From NCBI GenBank assembly GCA_028689735.1, contig JAQVCP010000006.1:1-64000 (forward strand): 64,000 nt of DNA. Direction: 5' to 3'. Source of the DNA: Hespellia sp. (GTDB lineage: Bacteria; Bacillota; Clostridia; Lachnospirales; Lachnospiraceae). Shown here in pieces: positions 24,712 through 33,724 of the stretch (position 1 is the stretch's first letter; the number at the start of each line of letters is the position of its first letter). The position numbers were made by a program, and so were the translations under genes. The notes under the pieces are model-generated. The model ran no database searches, was not told the origin of the DNA, and saw only the letters and a list, made by a program, of their open reading frames with translations.

Positions 24712-26058
24712 ATGAAAAAGGGAGAAATTACTGCATTTTTAAGTCTGATTTTTGTCCTCCTGCTTTCTTTTATCGGGGCATTGACGGAAAGTGCCGCCAT
24801 TCAGATATCGAAAAACTACAGCAGGGAGAATATGGACACGGCAATGTACTCCGTATTTGGCGAGTACCAGCGAGAAATGCTGGAAGATTATGAGATATTT
24901 TCATTGGATGGCAGTTATGAGACTGGAAGCTACTCGGAACAGAACCTTCTGGACCGCCTGATCTATTATGGTGCTTCTGCTATGGAAAATGAGGTGGAAC
25001 AGATACAGCTATTAAGCGATAACAACGGGGCACCGCTCAGAGAACAGATTATTTATTATATGAAGGATTACTATGGAATCACGGCGCTGGAGGACCTTTC
25101 GGGTCAGCGGGAAAACTGGGAGGAAATGGAAATCCAGGGAGAAGCCTGTGAACAGGAGCGAAACCAGTCCCAGGCAATCCTGGACTCGGCTCAGGAGACA
25201 TCATCGTCCTCACAGGAACTGACCGCACTGGCTGATTTGGAGCGGTCGGGAATTCTGGAACTGGTTTTGCCAGATACGTTGACTTTATCAGCTAAAGCTG
25301 TCTCGCAGGATGCCCTGCCTTCAGCCAGGTCACTTCAATCCGGTCGCGGAACGTTTGAGATCGGAGCAGAGGTAGACTCTGTTGCGGCAGATTTGTATCT
25401 GGTGGAATATATTTTGAGGAAATTTGGAAATGCACTGGAAGGGAAAGATGGTCACGGTCTCAGCTATGAGATGGAATATCTGATTGGCGGTAAGGCATCC
25501 GATAAAGAAAATCTGGAAACGGTCTGCAGACGGCTTCTGCTTCTTCGCATGGGGACAAATTACATTTATCTGCAGGGAGACGCGGGAAGGCGTGAGGAGG
25601 CGGAACTTCTGGGACTTGCAATAGCAACGCTGATGCTAATGCCCGAGGCGGCGGAAGGAATCGCACAGGTTCTTCTTTTGGGCTGGGCTTATGGAGAGAG
25701 CATTACGGACTTACGAATTCTATTTCGCAATGGGAAAGTTCCTTTGGTGAAGACCGGTGAAAACTGGCATCTTCCGTTATATGGTTTATTTACCCTGGCG
25801 TCGGGAAACGGCGGAATTACAGGTCAGGAAAATGCAGAAGGGCTTACCTACCGGGAATATCTTCGCATGATGCTGTACCTGAAAGGAAAAGAGAAGAACA
25901 CAAAGGGAATTATGGATTTGATAGAAATCAATCTTCATACAAAAGGGCTTACATTTTTTCGGGTAGATGCCTGTGTGACAAAGCTGAAAATCCAAAGCAG
26001 GGCAAAAGTAAAACAAGGCTTCGAATATGATTTTTCAACATACTTTGGGTACCGATAA
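24712..26058 (+). CDS. DUF5702-like membrane-anchored Tad cluster protein
   Basis: From the ATG at 24712 (after AGAGGAGGGCAAT) the protein has 448 residues; an upstream in-frame start at 24676 lacks a ribosome site. A TadE/TadG-like N-terminus (KKGEITAFLSLIFVLLLSFIGALTESA) anchors a large, presumably external region rich in Glu, Ser and Gln with coiled-coil tendency. It resembles the DUF5702 proteins of Firmicute Tad clusters. A role as minor pilin or adhesin is inference from position. Confidence 0.7.
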   Translation: MKKGEITAFLSLIFVLLLSFIGALTESAAIQISKNYSRENMDTAMYSVFGEYQREMLEDYEIFSLDGSYETGSYSEQNLLDRLIYYGASAMENEVEQIQLLSDNNGAPLREQIIYYMKDYYGITALEDLSGQRENWEEMEIQGEACEQERNQSQAILDSAQETSSSSQELTALADLERSGILELVLPDTLTLSAKAVSQDALPSARSLQSGRGTFEIGAEVDSVAADLYLVEYILRKFGNALEGKDGHGLSYEMEYLIGGKASDKENLETVCRRLLLLRMGTNYIYLQGDAGRREEAELLGLAIATLMLMPEAAEGIAQVLLLGWAYGESITDLRILFRNGKVPLVKTGENWHLPLYGLFTLASGNGGITGQENAEGLTYREYLRMMLYLKGKEKNTKGIMDLIEINLHTKGLTFFRVDACVTKLKIQSRAKVKQGFEYDFSTYFGYR

Positions 26059-26132
26059 TGCAGAACAAATACAGGTGCCCTTTCCTTTATTACAATCCAC
26101 AAACCAACAAATAATAATGAAAGGAAGTAAGC

Positions 26133-26951
26133 ATGAGACAATTAAGTACCATTCATCTAAAAAGTCAAAGACCCCATTCGGGAAGGGCATCTGTATTTGT
26201 TCTGCATCAAAAAAAGAGACGTGGAAGTGTTACCGTGGGGGCGGCACTTGCCATCCCCCTTTTTCTATTTGCCTCGCTTTGTATCATCTATATTATGGAA
26301 ATTATGTCGATTGAGAGCAGTATCAAGGCCGGAGTGAGCAGTGCCGGAAAACTTGCTGCAAAAGAACTGTATCTGCTTCCAATTGTGAATGTGGTGAAAC
26401 TGCAGTCTGACATTGTAAATGCAGTCGGGAGCGAAAAGCTGGATCAAAGTATTGTGGAGGGCGGAAGTGGTGGTCTGCACTGCTACAAATCCTACGCGTC
26501 CTCAAGTGGAGAGCTTTACCTGACTGTGGAGTATAAGGTACGGATTCCATTGCCGTATTTTACTATTCCTACAATTTCAAAGCGGGAAAGCCTTCATATG
26601 AAAGGATGGACCGGGTATGAGAAAGCGGAAAACGGACTGGCGGGAAATGCACTGGTCTATGTGACACTGGATGGAATGGTCTATCACAAGGATTATCATT
26701 GCACGTATCTTCAGCTATCCATTCATATGGTGCCATCGGGAAGTCTTGGTCAGCTGCGCAATGACAGCGGAGGACGTTATTATGCCTGCGAATTATGCGT
26801 AAGAGGAAATCCGGGGAGTGGGGTATTTATTACAGATACTGGAACCCGATATCACAATTCAATCGGATGTAGTGGTCTAAAAAGAACGATTTTTACCCTG
26901 CCGTTATCGGCAGTGGGAGAGAGAGGAGCGTGTTCAAGATGTGGACAATGA
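26133..26951 (+). CDS. TadE-like pseudopilin with a duplicated Cys/His metal-binding tail
   Basis: A 272-residue protein. Residues 30-55 (RGSVTVGAALAIPLFLFASLC) form a TadE-type leader and membrane segment. After about 130 external residues come two similar units: VYHKDYHCTYL...YYACELC (about residues 182-223) and RYHNSIGCSGL...GACSRCG (about 238-271). Each has the pattern YHxxxxCxxL...CxxC seen in small zinc-binding Ada-like tails. The gene overlaps the peptidase gene by 13 bases. Metal binding on a pilus component is inference. Confidence 0.75.
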   Translation: MRQLSTIHLKSQRPHSGRASVFVLHQKKRRGSVTVGAALAIPLFLFASLCIIYIMEIMSIESSIKAGVSSAGKLAAKELYLLPIVNVVKLQSDIVNAVGSEKLDQSIVEGGSGGLHCYKSYASSSGELYLTVEYKVRIPLPYFTIPTISKRESLHMKGWTGYEKAENGLAGNALVYVTLDGMVYHKDYHCTYLQLSIHMVPSGSLGQLRNDSGGRYYACELCVRGNPGSGVFITDTGTRYHNSIGCSGLKRTIFTLPLSAVGERGACSRCGQ

Positions 26952-27361
26952 GTCAGGTATTGTGTGGAATTTTTCTGGTGAGTCTTTCCATACTGGATAT
27001 CCGGTACCGTCAGGTGCCTTTGTGGTTTCTGCTTACAGGCGGCGTATTTGTTGTGCTGTCAGCACTGGTAGAAAGTCCCGAAAATACAGGATTGATGATT
27101 GCAGGTGGTGTAGTCGGGGGCATCTTTCTATTTATCAGTAAGATTACAAGGGAAGCTTTTGGATATGGAGATAGTATTCTGATTGTAATTCTCGGAGCAT
27201 TTCTGGGAATGTGGAATATGTTCTATCTGCTGATTCTGGCATTTTCTCTTTCCGGAATTTTTGCAATTTGTGGAATGATGCTTCGAAAGTTTGCAAGGCG
27301 CACAGCCTTTCCATTTATTCCCTTTCTGACATTGGCTTATCTGGGGGTGATTCTGTTATGA
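26939..27361 (+). CDS. tadV: A24-family prepilin peptidase (TadV/CpaA)
   Basis: Membrane aspartyl protease of about 140 residues that would cleave the leader of the Flp-like pilin and TadE-like proteins. Catalytic aspartates are seen in ILDIRYRQVP and GYGDSILI (the GxGD motif). It lacks the N-terminal methylase domain of PilD. The ATG at 26939 lies 11 bases after AGGAG; a GTG nine bases earlier is in frame but too close. The stop overlaps the next start (ATGA). Confidence 0.92.
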   Translation: MWTMSQVLCGIFLVSLSILDIRYRQVPLWFLLTGGVFVVLSALVESPENTGLMIAGGVVGGIFLFISKITREAFGYGDSILIVILGAFLGMWNMFYLLILAFSLSGIFAICGMMLRKFARRTAFPFIPFLTLAYLGVILL

Positions 27362-27774
27362 GTAACAGACGAAATAAAACGATGGTTCGGGGTGTGGCAA
27401 CAGTGGAAATGGCGTATATTATGCCTGTTGTTTTTTTAGTGTTTTTGGTAATTGTCTATACTTCTTTCTATTATCATGACAAGAATATTCTGATAGGAGA
27501 AGTCAGCGAAGCGGCAGTTGTGGCAGCACAAAAACAGAGGACGCTGAAAGGGTTGGATGCAGAAGCGGTGGCAGGACACTTTCAGAATCGGGCAGAACAT
27601 AAAGTGATCATGATGTCAGGAGTCTCTCTTTCTGTGACAGAATCCGGAAATTACATTGTGGCAGCGGCAAACGCATCGCATGGACGAATGCGTCTTGAAA
27701 TAGAAAAGAAGGCAACTAAAATGGAAAACGAGAAATATATACGTTTACTCAGAAAGGCGGATTTGAGAGAATGA
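27358..27774 (+). CDS. tadE: TadE-family pseudopilin
   Basis: A 138-residue protein with the TadE signature RGVATVEMAYIMPVVFLVFLVIVYTSFYYHDK near the N-terminus (Glu at the expected place) and a soluble C-terminal domain. Translation is coupled to the peptidase through ATGA at 27358, and the next gene begins inside its last codons in the same way. Probably a minor pilin. Confidence 0.88.
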   Translation: MSNRRNKTMVRGVATVEMAYIMPVVFLVFLVIVYTSFYYHDKNILIGEVSEAAVVAAQKQRTLKGLDAEAVAGHFQNRAEHKVIMMSGVSLSVTESGNYIVAAANASHGRMRLEIEKKATKMENEKYIRLLRKADLRE

Positions 27775-28535
27775 CTACAAAATATAAGCGTGATATCAAT
27801 AGAGCATATCTGGTGATAGAAGAGCAAATTTTATATGAAGAAGATTACCAGATGCCGATGCTAAAGAAGAACCATATTCCGGGAATTCTGGAGATAGAGG
27901 GGCATGGAATCGATGAAAAAAGTCAGTATTCTTATAATGTCAGTGGCAAGACATCTATGAAATCCTTTTTTGAAAAAAGAAAACTGGATCGAGAGGATAT
28001 GGAACAGTTTATTCTTCAATTAGTGAAGCTGACAAAGCTTTTGCAAAATTTCCTGTTAGATCCGAATAAGCTGCTGTTGGATGCGGAGTATATTTTTACA
28101 GAGAAAAATCAGTGGTATTTCTGTTATCTTCCGGTTGCGGAAAAGTCATTATGCCAGTCTTTTCATGAATTGACAGAATATTTTGTGAGTCAAGTAAATT
28201 ATGAAAAGAAGGAAGGAATCCATCTGGCCTATGAACTTCATAAGGCGACCATGCAGGAGAATTATGATATTGAAAAAATCATGGAAGAATATGAAGTGAT
28301 GGAACAGGAGCAGGCACTTGCAATTGATCAGCTGGAGGAGCGGGGGAATATCTTCAGTCTGGATGAAGGGGAAGAAGATGAGGAGGGGGAGCCATTGTAT
28401 TATGAAGATGTGCAGACACTTCGTGAGGTAGGTGGAATATGGGAGTCACTGCGGCATACCTTTCACCGGAAGAAACAGCCAAAATGGGGAGAGTGGGAAG
28501 AAGAGCTTCCCTGGGAGGATCAGTTTCCTCGGTGA
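27771..28535 (+). CDS. DUF6382-like cytoplasmic protein of the Tad cluster
   Basis: A 254-residue soluble protein with family features YLVIEEQ, GILEIEGHGIDEKSQYSYNVSGK and a MEQFILQLVKLTKLL helical part. Related DUF6382 proteins often carry a C-terminal FHA domain; here the C-terminus is a 60-residue Glu-rich acidic tail and no FHA fold is visible. It is coupled to tadE by ATGA and is the last gene of the operon. The function is unknown. Confidence 0.65.
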   Translation: MTTKYKRDINRAYLVIEEQILYEEDYQMPMLKKNHIPGILEIEGHGIDEKSQYSYNVSGKTSMKSFFEKRKLDREDMEQFILQLVKLTKLLQNFLLDPNKLLLDAEYIFTEKNQWYFCYLPVAEKSLCQSFHELTEYFVSQVNYEKKEGIHLAYELHKATMQENYDIEKIMEEYEVMEQEQALAIDQLEERGNIFSLDEGEEDEEGEPLYYEDVQTLREVGGIWESLRHTFHRKKQPKWGEWEEELPWEDQFPR

Positions 28536-28595
28536 AGGGATAAATTCCTGGTTACTTTATAGTGTTTTATAGTTTGCGGAAATGAAAAATACAGG

Positions 28596-28623
28596 TTGCT
28601 TTTTGGTCGTAAGTCTTTATAAT
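28596..28623 (+). promoter_or_regulatory. promoter for the rhomboid gene
   Basis: TTGCTT (28596-28601), a 16-base spacer and TATAAT (28618-28623), about 70 bases before the rhomboid ribosome binding site. Confidence 0.6.
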
Positions 28624-28700
28624 AAAGGTATCCAGAACTTAGGACTTGGACTGTTATAGTAATGATAGGTATCGTGATAAAAAACTCAAAGGAGTATTAG

Positions 28701-29324
28701 ATGAATCAATCCAAAAAGCCAGTCTGTACGATCGGCTTCATTGTAATAAATGTTATTGTGTTTCTCGGATTATCGTTTATAGGAATGACCGAGGACGCGG
28801 AATTCATGCTCCACCACGGGGCAATGTATGCGCCCTATGTGGTGGAAGGTCATGAATATTACCGGCTTATTACCTGTATGTTCCTGCACTTTGATGCGGG
28901 GCATATCATGAATAACATGATTATGCTCGGCGCACTGGGCTGGACATTAGAGGGAGAAACCGGACACATAAAATTTTTTCTTATTTATATGGTCAGTGGT
29001 CTGGCAGGAAATCTGCTATCGTTGGCAGCGAGCCTCAGCAGCTGGGACATGGCAGTCTCAGCAGGTGCTTCCGGAGCTGTTTTTGGAATCATGGGAGCAA
29101 TCATTTATGTGGTGATTCGTAATCACGGCAGCTTTGGCCGGATTTCCGGAAAAGGTCTGGCATTTATGGTGGGCTTAAGTTTGTATTATGGATTTGCCAG
29201 TGAAGGGGTAGATAACTTTGCCCATGTCGGTGGATTGATCGGTGGGTTTTTCATGGCAGTACTGCTTTATCATAAACGGATTCCAAGAAGACAGAATGCA
29301 AAAAATACTTTTGGAAGAATGTAA
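28701..29324 (+). CDS. rhomboid-family intramembrane serine protease
   Basis: A 207-residue protein with six predicted membrane segments. Catalytic Ser lies in GASGAVFGIMG and the partner His in NFAHVGGLIGG; the HMNNM-type loop is present as HIMNNMIML. Rhomboids cleave membrane proteins within or near the membrane. Its substrate is unknown; the nearby Tad cluster is separated from it by a promoter, so no link is implied. Confidence 0.93.
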   Translation: MNQSKKPVCTIGFIVINVIVFLGLSFIGMTEDAEFMLHHGAMYAPYVVEGHEYYRLITCMFLHFDAGHIMNNMIMLGALGWTLEGETGHIKFFLIYMVSGLAGNLLSLAASLSSWDMAVSAGASGAVFGIMGAIIYVVIRNHGSFGRISGKGLAFMVGLSLYYGFASEGVDNFAHVGGLIGGFFMAVLLYHKRIPRRQNAKNTFGRM

Positions 29325-29342
29325 AAGATACTTCTTTTGAGG

Positions 29343-30068
29343 TTACAGCGGCAGTGCAACAGTAAAGGTAGACCCCTTGTAAGGAGTTGAATTTACCGTG
29401 AGCGTACCACCGTGGGATTCTACGATCCTTTTGGAAATGGCAAGGCCGAGACCTGTGCCATCCTTTTTATATGTAGTAAATGGCTCAAAAATAGAATCAA
29501 GCTTTTCGGCTTCAATGCCACAGCCGTCATCGCGGCATTCAATCACAATCTGGTCTCTGCGCCTGGAGGCATCCAGATAAATATGTCCCCCATCACTAAC
29601 CGCATCTCGCGCATTTCGCAGCAAATTCAGCAAAACCTCCTGCAATTTATGCTTATCCCCTGTAAACGTAGTAATTGCTTTATCCACATTAGAAACATAC
29701 TCGATATCGCTGTCCTCCAGTGAAATTGCAAAGGAGATAGATACATTTTTAATCAGCTTGTTCAGTGAGAACGGACTGTAAGTCAGGTGCTCTCCGTTGT
29801 TAAAGGAGGAGAGCTCATTTAGAAGCTGACACATGAACTCCACATCAGATAATGTCTGTTCCCAGTGCGCGAAATTTTTTACCTCCGGGTGCTGCATTTC
29901 CATCATCTGCAAGGATGAAAATACCAGTGTGAGCGGATTGCGAATCTCATGGGAAATGGTAGAAACATTGATTCTGTGGTTTTCAAGAAGCTGGTTTATT
30001 ATATCCCGGGCGTCCTTATTTGACTCCATCAGCTGGTTCATTTTTTTTGTATCGATATTATGCAGCAT
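29343..30068 (-). CDS. orphan soluble sensor histidine kinase
   Basis: About 241 residues on the minus strand, with start ATG at 30068 after GAAAGG. It has a short N-terminal helix, the HisKA H-box STISHEIRNPLT, and a full HATPase_c domain (N box LLNLLRNARDAV, G1 DDGCGI, F box FEPFTTYK, G2 GTGLGLAISK). There is no membrane segment and no recognised sensor domain, and no response regulator is adjacent. It looks catalytically complete, unlike the kinase at 14371. It may respond to a cytoplasmic partner protein or feed a phosphorelay. Confidence 0.9.
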   Translation of the reverse strand: MLHNIDTKKMNQLMESNKDARDIINQLLENHRINVSTISHEIRNPLTLVFSSLQMMEMQHPEVKNFAHWEQTLSDVEFMCQLLNELSSFNNGEHLTYSPFSLNKLIKNVSISFAISLEDSDIEYVSNVDKAITTFTGDKHKLQEVLLNLLRNARDAVSDGGHIYLDASRRRDQIVIECRDDGCGIEAEKLDSIFEPFTTYKKDGTGLGLAISKRIVESHGGTLTVNSTPYKGSTFTVALPL

Positions 30069-30235
30069 ATATGTACACACCTTTCTTTACACGCAATATT
30101 TAATACTAAAAGTGTAGCACCGAAGGACAGACGGTTCAATGAAAAGCGTTCGACAAATTGTTTGGAAAACTTCTGCGGGAAAAAAGAAAGAAGGCAGTAG
30201 ATTTTGGTGCTACTCAACTGAGTACTTTCAAAATC

Positions 30236-30264
30236 TTGTATTTTCGCAACAAATAAGCTAAAAT
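30236..30264 (+). promoter_or_regulatory. promoter for the HIT/sigma gene pair
   Basis: TTGTAT (30236-30241), a 17-base spacer and TAAAAT (30259-30264). Confidence 0.55.
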
Positions 30265-30279
30265 AACAACAAGTACTTT

Positions 30280-30312
30280 CCACTCCCGAAACATCACGAA
30301 ATCGGGCGGTGG
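30280..30312 (+). promoter_or_regulatory. stable hairpin in the HIT gene leader
   Basis: CCAC (30280-30283) and CCCGA (30285-30289) pair with TCGGG (30302-30306) and GTGG (30309-30312), making a two-part stem with a 12-nt loop. No T run follows, so it is not a terminator. A downstream GGACGCAAAAGC superficially resembles part of a c-di-GMP-I riboswitch, but the remaining conserved parts are missing. Confidence 0.4.
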
Positions 30313-30358
30313 AGGACGCAAAAGCAATGAGGTAGTTATGAGAAATGAGGGAACGACT

Positions 30359-30766
30359 ATGAAAGATTCAAATTGTATTTTTTGTAAACTTGCAAATGGA
30401 GAGATTCCAACTACAACGGTATATGAGGATGATGATTTTCGCGTGATCCTGGATGCAAATCCGGCTACAAGAGGGCATGCACTGATTCTCCCAAAAGAGC
30501 ACTGTGCAAATATATACGAGATTAGCGAAGAACTGGCAGCAAAGGCAATGAAGCTGGCGAAGAAGCTGGTAACAGAGTTTACAGAGAAGCTGGGATGTGA
30601 CGGATACAATATCGTTCAGAATAATGGAGAGGCAGCAGGGCAGACGGTATTTCATTTTCACATGCATCTGATTCCGAGATACAAGGATGATGGGGCCGCA
30701 TTTGGATGGCATATGAGTGAGCTGACAGATGATCAGAAAGTAGAGTTGTTGGAAATATTAAAATAA
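30359..30766 (+). CDS. HIT-family nucleotide hydrolase
   Basis: A 135-residue histidine triad protein, likely a hydrolase of adenosine phosphoramidate-type nucleotides. Seen: an N-terminal CIFCKLANGEIP that may bind zinc, the RGHALILPKEH region, and the HIT motif HFHMHLIPRY. The ATG at 30359 lies seven bases after GAGGGAA; an ATG 21 bases upstream is less likely. An ECF sigma gene follows 17 bases later. Confidence 0.94.
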   Translation: MKDSNCIFCKLANGEIPTTTVYEDDDFRVILDANPATRGHALILPKEHCANIYEISEELAAKAMKLAKKLVTEFTEKLGCDGYNIVQNNGEAAGQTVFHFHMHLIPRYKDDGAAFGWHMSELTDDQKVELLEILK

Positions 30767-30783
30767 GGACCCGGAGAAAAAAA

Positions 30784-31329
30784 GTGAACGAAAGAAAAAG
30801 CTACGACGAAATTTACAGAAATTACAATAATTTTGTCTATAGAGTTGCATTCCAAATTCTGGGCGACAAACATTTAGCGGATGATATCATGCAGGACGTT
30901 TTTCTGAAACTGCTCACTGTCTTTGAAGAGACGGACCAGGGAGGAATAGCGTCCTGGTTGCATTCTACGACAAGTCACATGGCATTTAATTATTTGAAGA
31001 AGGCGAAACGTGAGATCTTGAAAGAAACGATTTTTGATGATTACGGTAATATGGGCATGGTAAAGAGCATAGATGAAGAGTATGTCATGGGTCAAAGAGA
31101 CGAGGAGTTCCACCGCCTTCACACATCGATTATGCAGGAAATGATGGACAAGAATCCAAAATGGTATGACGCATTTCACATGTGTTACACACTGAAGGTT
31201 CCGCAGAGTGAAGTGGCAGCGGAGATGGAGATTACAGTGGACTCGCTAAAAGGCATGTTGAAAAGAACGAAGAATTGGATGAGAAAATGTTACGGTGTAG
31301 AGTATAAGGAGATTGATGAAAAATTTTAA
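30784..31329 (+). CDS. ECF-type RNA polymerase sigma factor
   Basis: A 181-residue sigma-70 family protein with region 2 (YNNFVYRVAFQILGDKHLADDIMQDVFLKL) and region 4 (VPQSEVAAEMEITVDSLKGMLKRTKNWMR). It starts with GTG after GGAGAA. No anti-sigma gene follows directly; a DUF4367-like membrane protein lies 1.4 kb downstream beyond the divergent murG. Its regulon is unknown. Confidence 0.88.
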   Translation: MNERKSYDEIYRNYNNFVYRVAFQILGDKHLADDIMQDVFLKLLTVFEETDQGGIASWLHSTTSHMAFNYLKKAKREILKETIFDDYGNMGMVKSIDEEYVMGQRDEEFHRLHTSIMQEMMDKNPKWYDAFHMCYTLKVPQSEVAAEMEITVDSLKGMLKRTKNWMRKCYGVEYKEIDEKF

Positions 31330-31470
31330 AGAGCATTGTGAAGACCGGGACGAAGATTACAATAGGCAGAAACCTATAAGCTGGGAATGAAGAGATTCAA
31401 GATATGACGAGTTGGACGATGGATGCAAATGAGAGTCCAAAGATGTTTTTGAGTCAAAGATATTTTTGAT

Positions 31471-31500
31471 ACAAAAACAGACATCCGAATGAATGTCTGT
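31471..31500 (-). terminator. terminator of murG
   Basis: Perfect 8-bp arms ACAGACAT (31477-31484) and ATGTCTGT (31493-31500), with A5 on the left giving a T run when read on the minus strand after murG. The stretch 31330-31470 between the sigma gene and this hairpin holds no convincing gene. Confidence 0.75.
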
Positions 31501-31519
31501 TCTGAAAAATGTTGGATTA

Positions 31520-32587
31520 TTATTTGCTGGAAGCCTCTTCGATCAGCTCAACGATGGTGTCAATAGAGTTTTGCTGGTTGGAATTTTTCATTGCTTCCAT
31601 AAAAGTATTGCGCTCATCGTAAAGACGGTGTACATTTTCAAGGAGGGACTCCTTCGTGAGATTTTCCTCTTCTATGACAAGGCTAAAGCCTTGCTTCTCA
31701 AAGGAGCGGGCATTGAGAATCTGGTCACCACGGCTGGCATTGGCTGACAGCGGGATGAGAAGATTCGGCTTGCGAAGTGCCAGGAGTTCACAGATTGCAT
31801 TTGCTCCGGCACGAGATATTACGATATCGGCCAGTGCAAAGATGTCGCGAAGCTCGGACTTGATGTATTCGAACTGTGCATAGCCTGCAAGGTTCGTAAG
31901 GCTCTCATCCAGCTTGCCCTTGCCGCAGAGATGAACCACCTGGAACTTTTTAAGAAGTTCAGGAAGTGCAAGTCGGACTGCGTTGTTGACTACAACAGAA
32001 CCCAGGCTGCCACCGATGACCAGGATAACCGGCTTGTCAGCTGAGAATCCGCAGAGGTCCAAAGCGGCAATCTTATTCCCGGAGAGCAGCTCCTGACGAA
32101 TCGGAGAACCGGTAAGAACAGCTTTGTCGGATGGCAGATGTTCCAGAGTCTCAGGAAAGTTACAGCACACCTTCGTTGCAGAAGAAAGGGAAAGTTTGTT
32201 GGCGAGTCCCGGTGTCATGTCGGATTCGTGAATAATCGTAGGCACGTTGTTCTTCTTGCCTGCCATAACAACTGGCACAGATACAAAACCGCCCTTAGAG
32301 AAAATAATATCCGGCTGCAGTTCCTTAATCAGTTTGTTGGCTTCACCAAATCCTTTCAGAACACGAAATGGATCGCTGAAGTTCTTCGTACTAAAGTAGC
32401 GGCGCAGTTTTCCGGATGAGATTCCATGATAAGGAATGCCAAAGGGTTCAATCAGTTCCTTTTCAATCCCTTCGTAGGAACCGATGTACTGAATATCGTA
32501 ACCGAGTTCCTTCAGTCGTGGAAGCAACGCAATATTGGGGGTAACATGGCCTGCCGTGCCACCACCTGTAAGTATGATTCGTTTCAT
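31520..32587 (-). CDS. murG: MurG, undecaprenyl-PP-MurNAc-pentapeptide N-acetylglucosaminyltransferase
   Basis: Makes lipid II from lipid I by adding GlcNAc at the inner membrane face. Seen: the N-terminal [14 protein letters not shown] loop, [36 protein letters not shown], and the C-terminal [23 protein letters not shown]. The start at 32587 follows GGAGG by eight bases; an ATG 15 bases upstream contains that site. Length 355. It stands alone, outside a division cluster. Confidence 0.96.
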   Translation of the reverse strand: MKRIILTGGGTAGHVTPNIALLPRLKELGYDIQYIGSYEGIEKELIEPFGIPYHGISSGKLRRYFSTKNFSDPFRVLKGFGEANKLIKELQPDIIFSKGGFVSVPVVMAGKKNNVPTIIHESDMTPGLANKLSLSSATKVCCNFPETLEHLPSDKAVLTGSPIRQELLSGNKIAALDLCGFSADKPVILVIGGSLGSVVVNNAVRLALPELLKKFQVVHLCGKGKLDESLTNLAGYAQFEYIKSELRDIFALADIVISRAGANAICELLALRKPNLLIPLSANASRGDQILNARSFEKQGFSLVIEEENLTKESLLENVHRLYDERNTFMEAMKNSNQQNSIDTIVELIEEASSK

Positions 32588-32686
32588 ATGATAATCCTCC
32601 AATGTTAATCAAATTGTAATAATAATAGTATCAAACTGATTGCGGCAAAAGTCAAGACATTTGCCAGCAAAATCACGAGGTGTTAA

Positions 32687-33658
32687 ATGAAAGATAAAAA
32701 GATTTTATCGCTACAAAAGGAAATGGAAGAAGAGGCAAGGCGCATTGAGCAGGCGGTCCTCTCAGATCCCAACTTGCAGGATCTGGAAGTGACCGAAGAA
32801 ATGAACGAGCGTCACTACCGCCTGGTTGCCGAATATCAGGCGAAGAAAGCCGAGCGCGAAGCGCGGGTGGCTAAGGAGAATGATCCAAATCAAGAGCTGC
32901 TGCAAACAAAAATGCAAGAGTCAGAAGCAGATTCGGAATTTGCCGGAGAGATTGGCGTCGAGAGTGTTCTGTCTGAGCAAGATAGAAAAGCACTGGAGAT
33001 TGGACGTCAGGTTCTTGCCGGGAAGAGTCCGGTTGTGGAGACTGCTGGCGAGATGAAGAAAGTACGCAGGATGCCGCGGAAGAGAAAAGTTGCTTTTGCT
33101 TTGGTGGCTGTCATGGTGCTAGTGCTTGCTGTTGGGATGACTAGTGTGGGGAGTCGGCAGTATTTGAAGGAAGTCTGGGAGAAGATGTTAGGAAAACAGG
33201 CTGTGGTTGTGACTAGTACGGAAGATACAGATAATAAAAAATTGGACGAAATTGACGCTGCAAACGTGTATAAAGAAATTGATGAAAAATTGGGAATTAA
33301 TGCTGTGAAACTAGGAGTCTTGCCAAGAGGAATGCAAATTAGTGATGTTGAAATAGATGAAGAACAAGGAAGTGCAAAGATTTTCTATTTATATGAGGAT
33401 CAGATTTGTATTTACAGTATATATGCAAATGGAACAACTTCTTCAAAAGGGCAGAAAATGGAGGATAATCTAAAGGGAACATTTAGGGTGACAACGGAAA
33501 AACAAAGTGTTGCTATTTCTGAATATCTTTTAGACAATGATACTGAGCAAACTCGCCTAGTTGCTGAATATGAATATCAGGGGGTTCAATATCAACTTAT
33601 GGGAATAATGAAGAAATCGGAATTTGAAGGTATAATAAAAAAATTATTTTATTTATAA
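32687..33658 (+). CDS. single-pass membrane protein with DUF4367-like C-terminus
   Basis: A 323-residue protein. The cytoplasmic N-terminal half is charged (many Glu, Lys and Arg) and includes LSEQDRKALEIGRQVL. One membrane segment (about 135-152) leads to an external domain whose LGINAVKLGVLPRGMQI and YEYQGVQYQLMGIMKKSEFEGIIKKL resemble DUF4367. Such proteins often act as anti-sigma or sensor proteins next to ECF sigma genes; the ECF gene at 30784 is a candidate partner, but murG lies between them. Confidence 0.65.
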   Translation: MKDKKILSLQKEMEEEARRIEQAVLSDPNLQDLEVTEEMNERHYRLVAEYQAKKAEREARVAKENDPNQELLQTKMQESEADSEFAGEIGVESVLSEQDRKALEIGRQVLAGKSPVVETAGEMKKVRRMPRKRKVAFALVAVMVLVLAVGMTSVGSRQYLKEVWEKMLGKQAVVVTSTEDTDNKKLDEIDAANVYKEIDEKLGINAVKLGVLPRGMQISDVEIDEEQGSAKIFYLYEDQICIYSIYANGTTSSKGQKMEDNLKGTFRVTTEKQSVAISEYLLDNDTEQTRLVAEYEYQGVQYQLMGIMKKSEFEGIIKKLFYL

Positions 33659-33724
33659 AAAAGCGACACTTTTTTTATTGATAATTGTTTATATTATATA
33701 AGCCAAGTAAATAAGGAGGGGAAA

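Noticed and set aside
30280-30345. c-di-GMP-I riboswitch before the HIT gene
   Set aside because: Only GGACGCAAAAGC resembles the core; the paired tetraloop/receptor parts and the rest of the conserved sequence are absent.
31315-31389. 24-codon open frame overlapping the end of the sigma gene
   Set aside because: It is short, overlaps coding sequence, shows no family features and has no clear ribosome site; possible remnant only.
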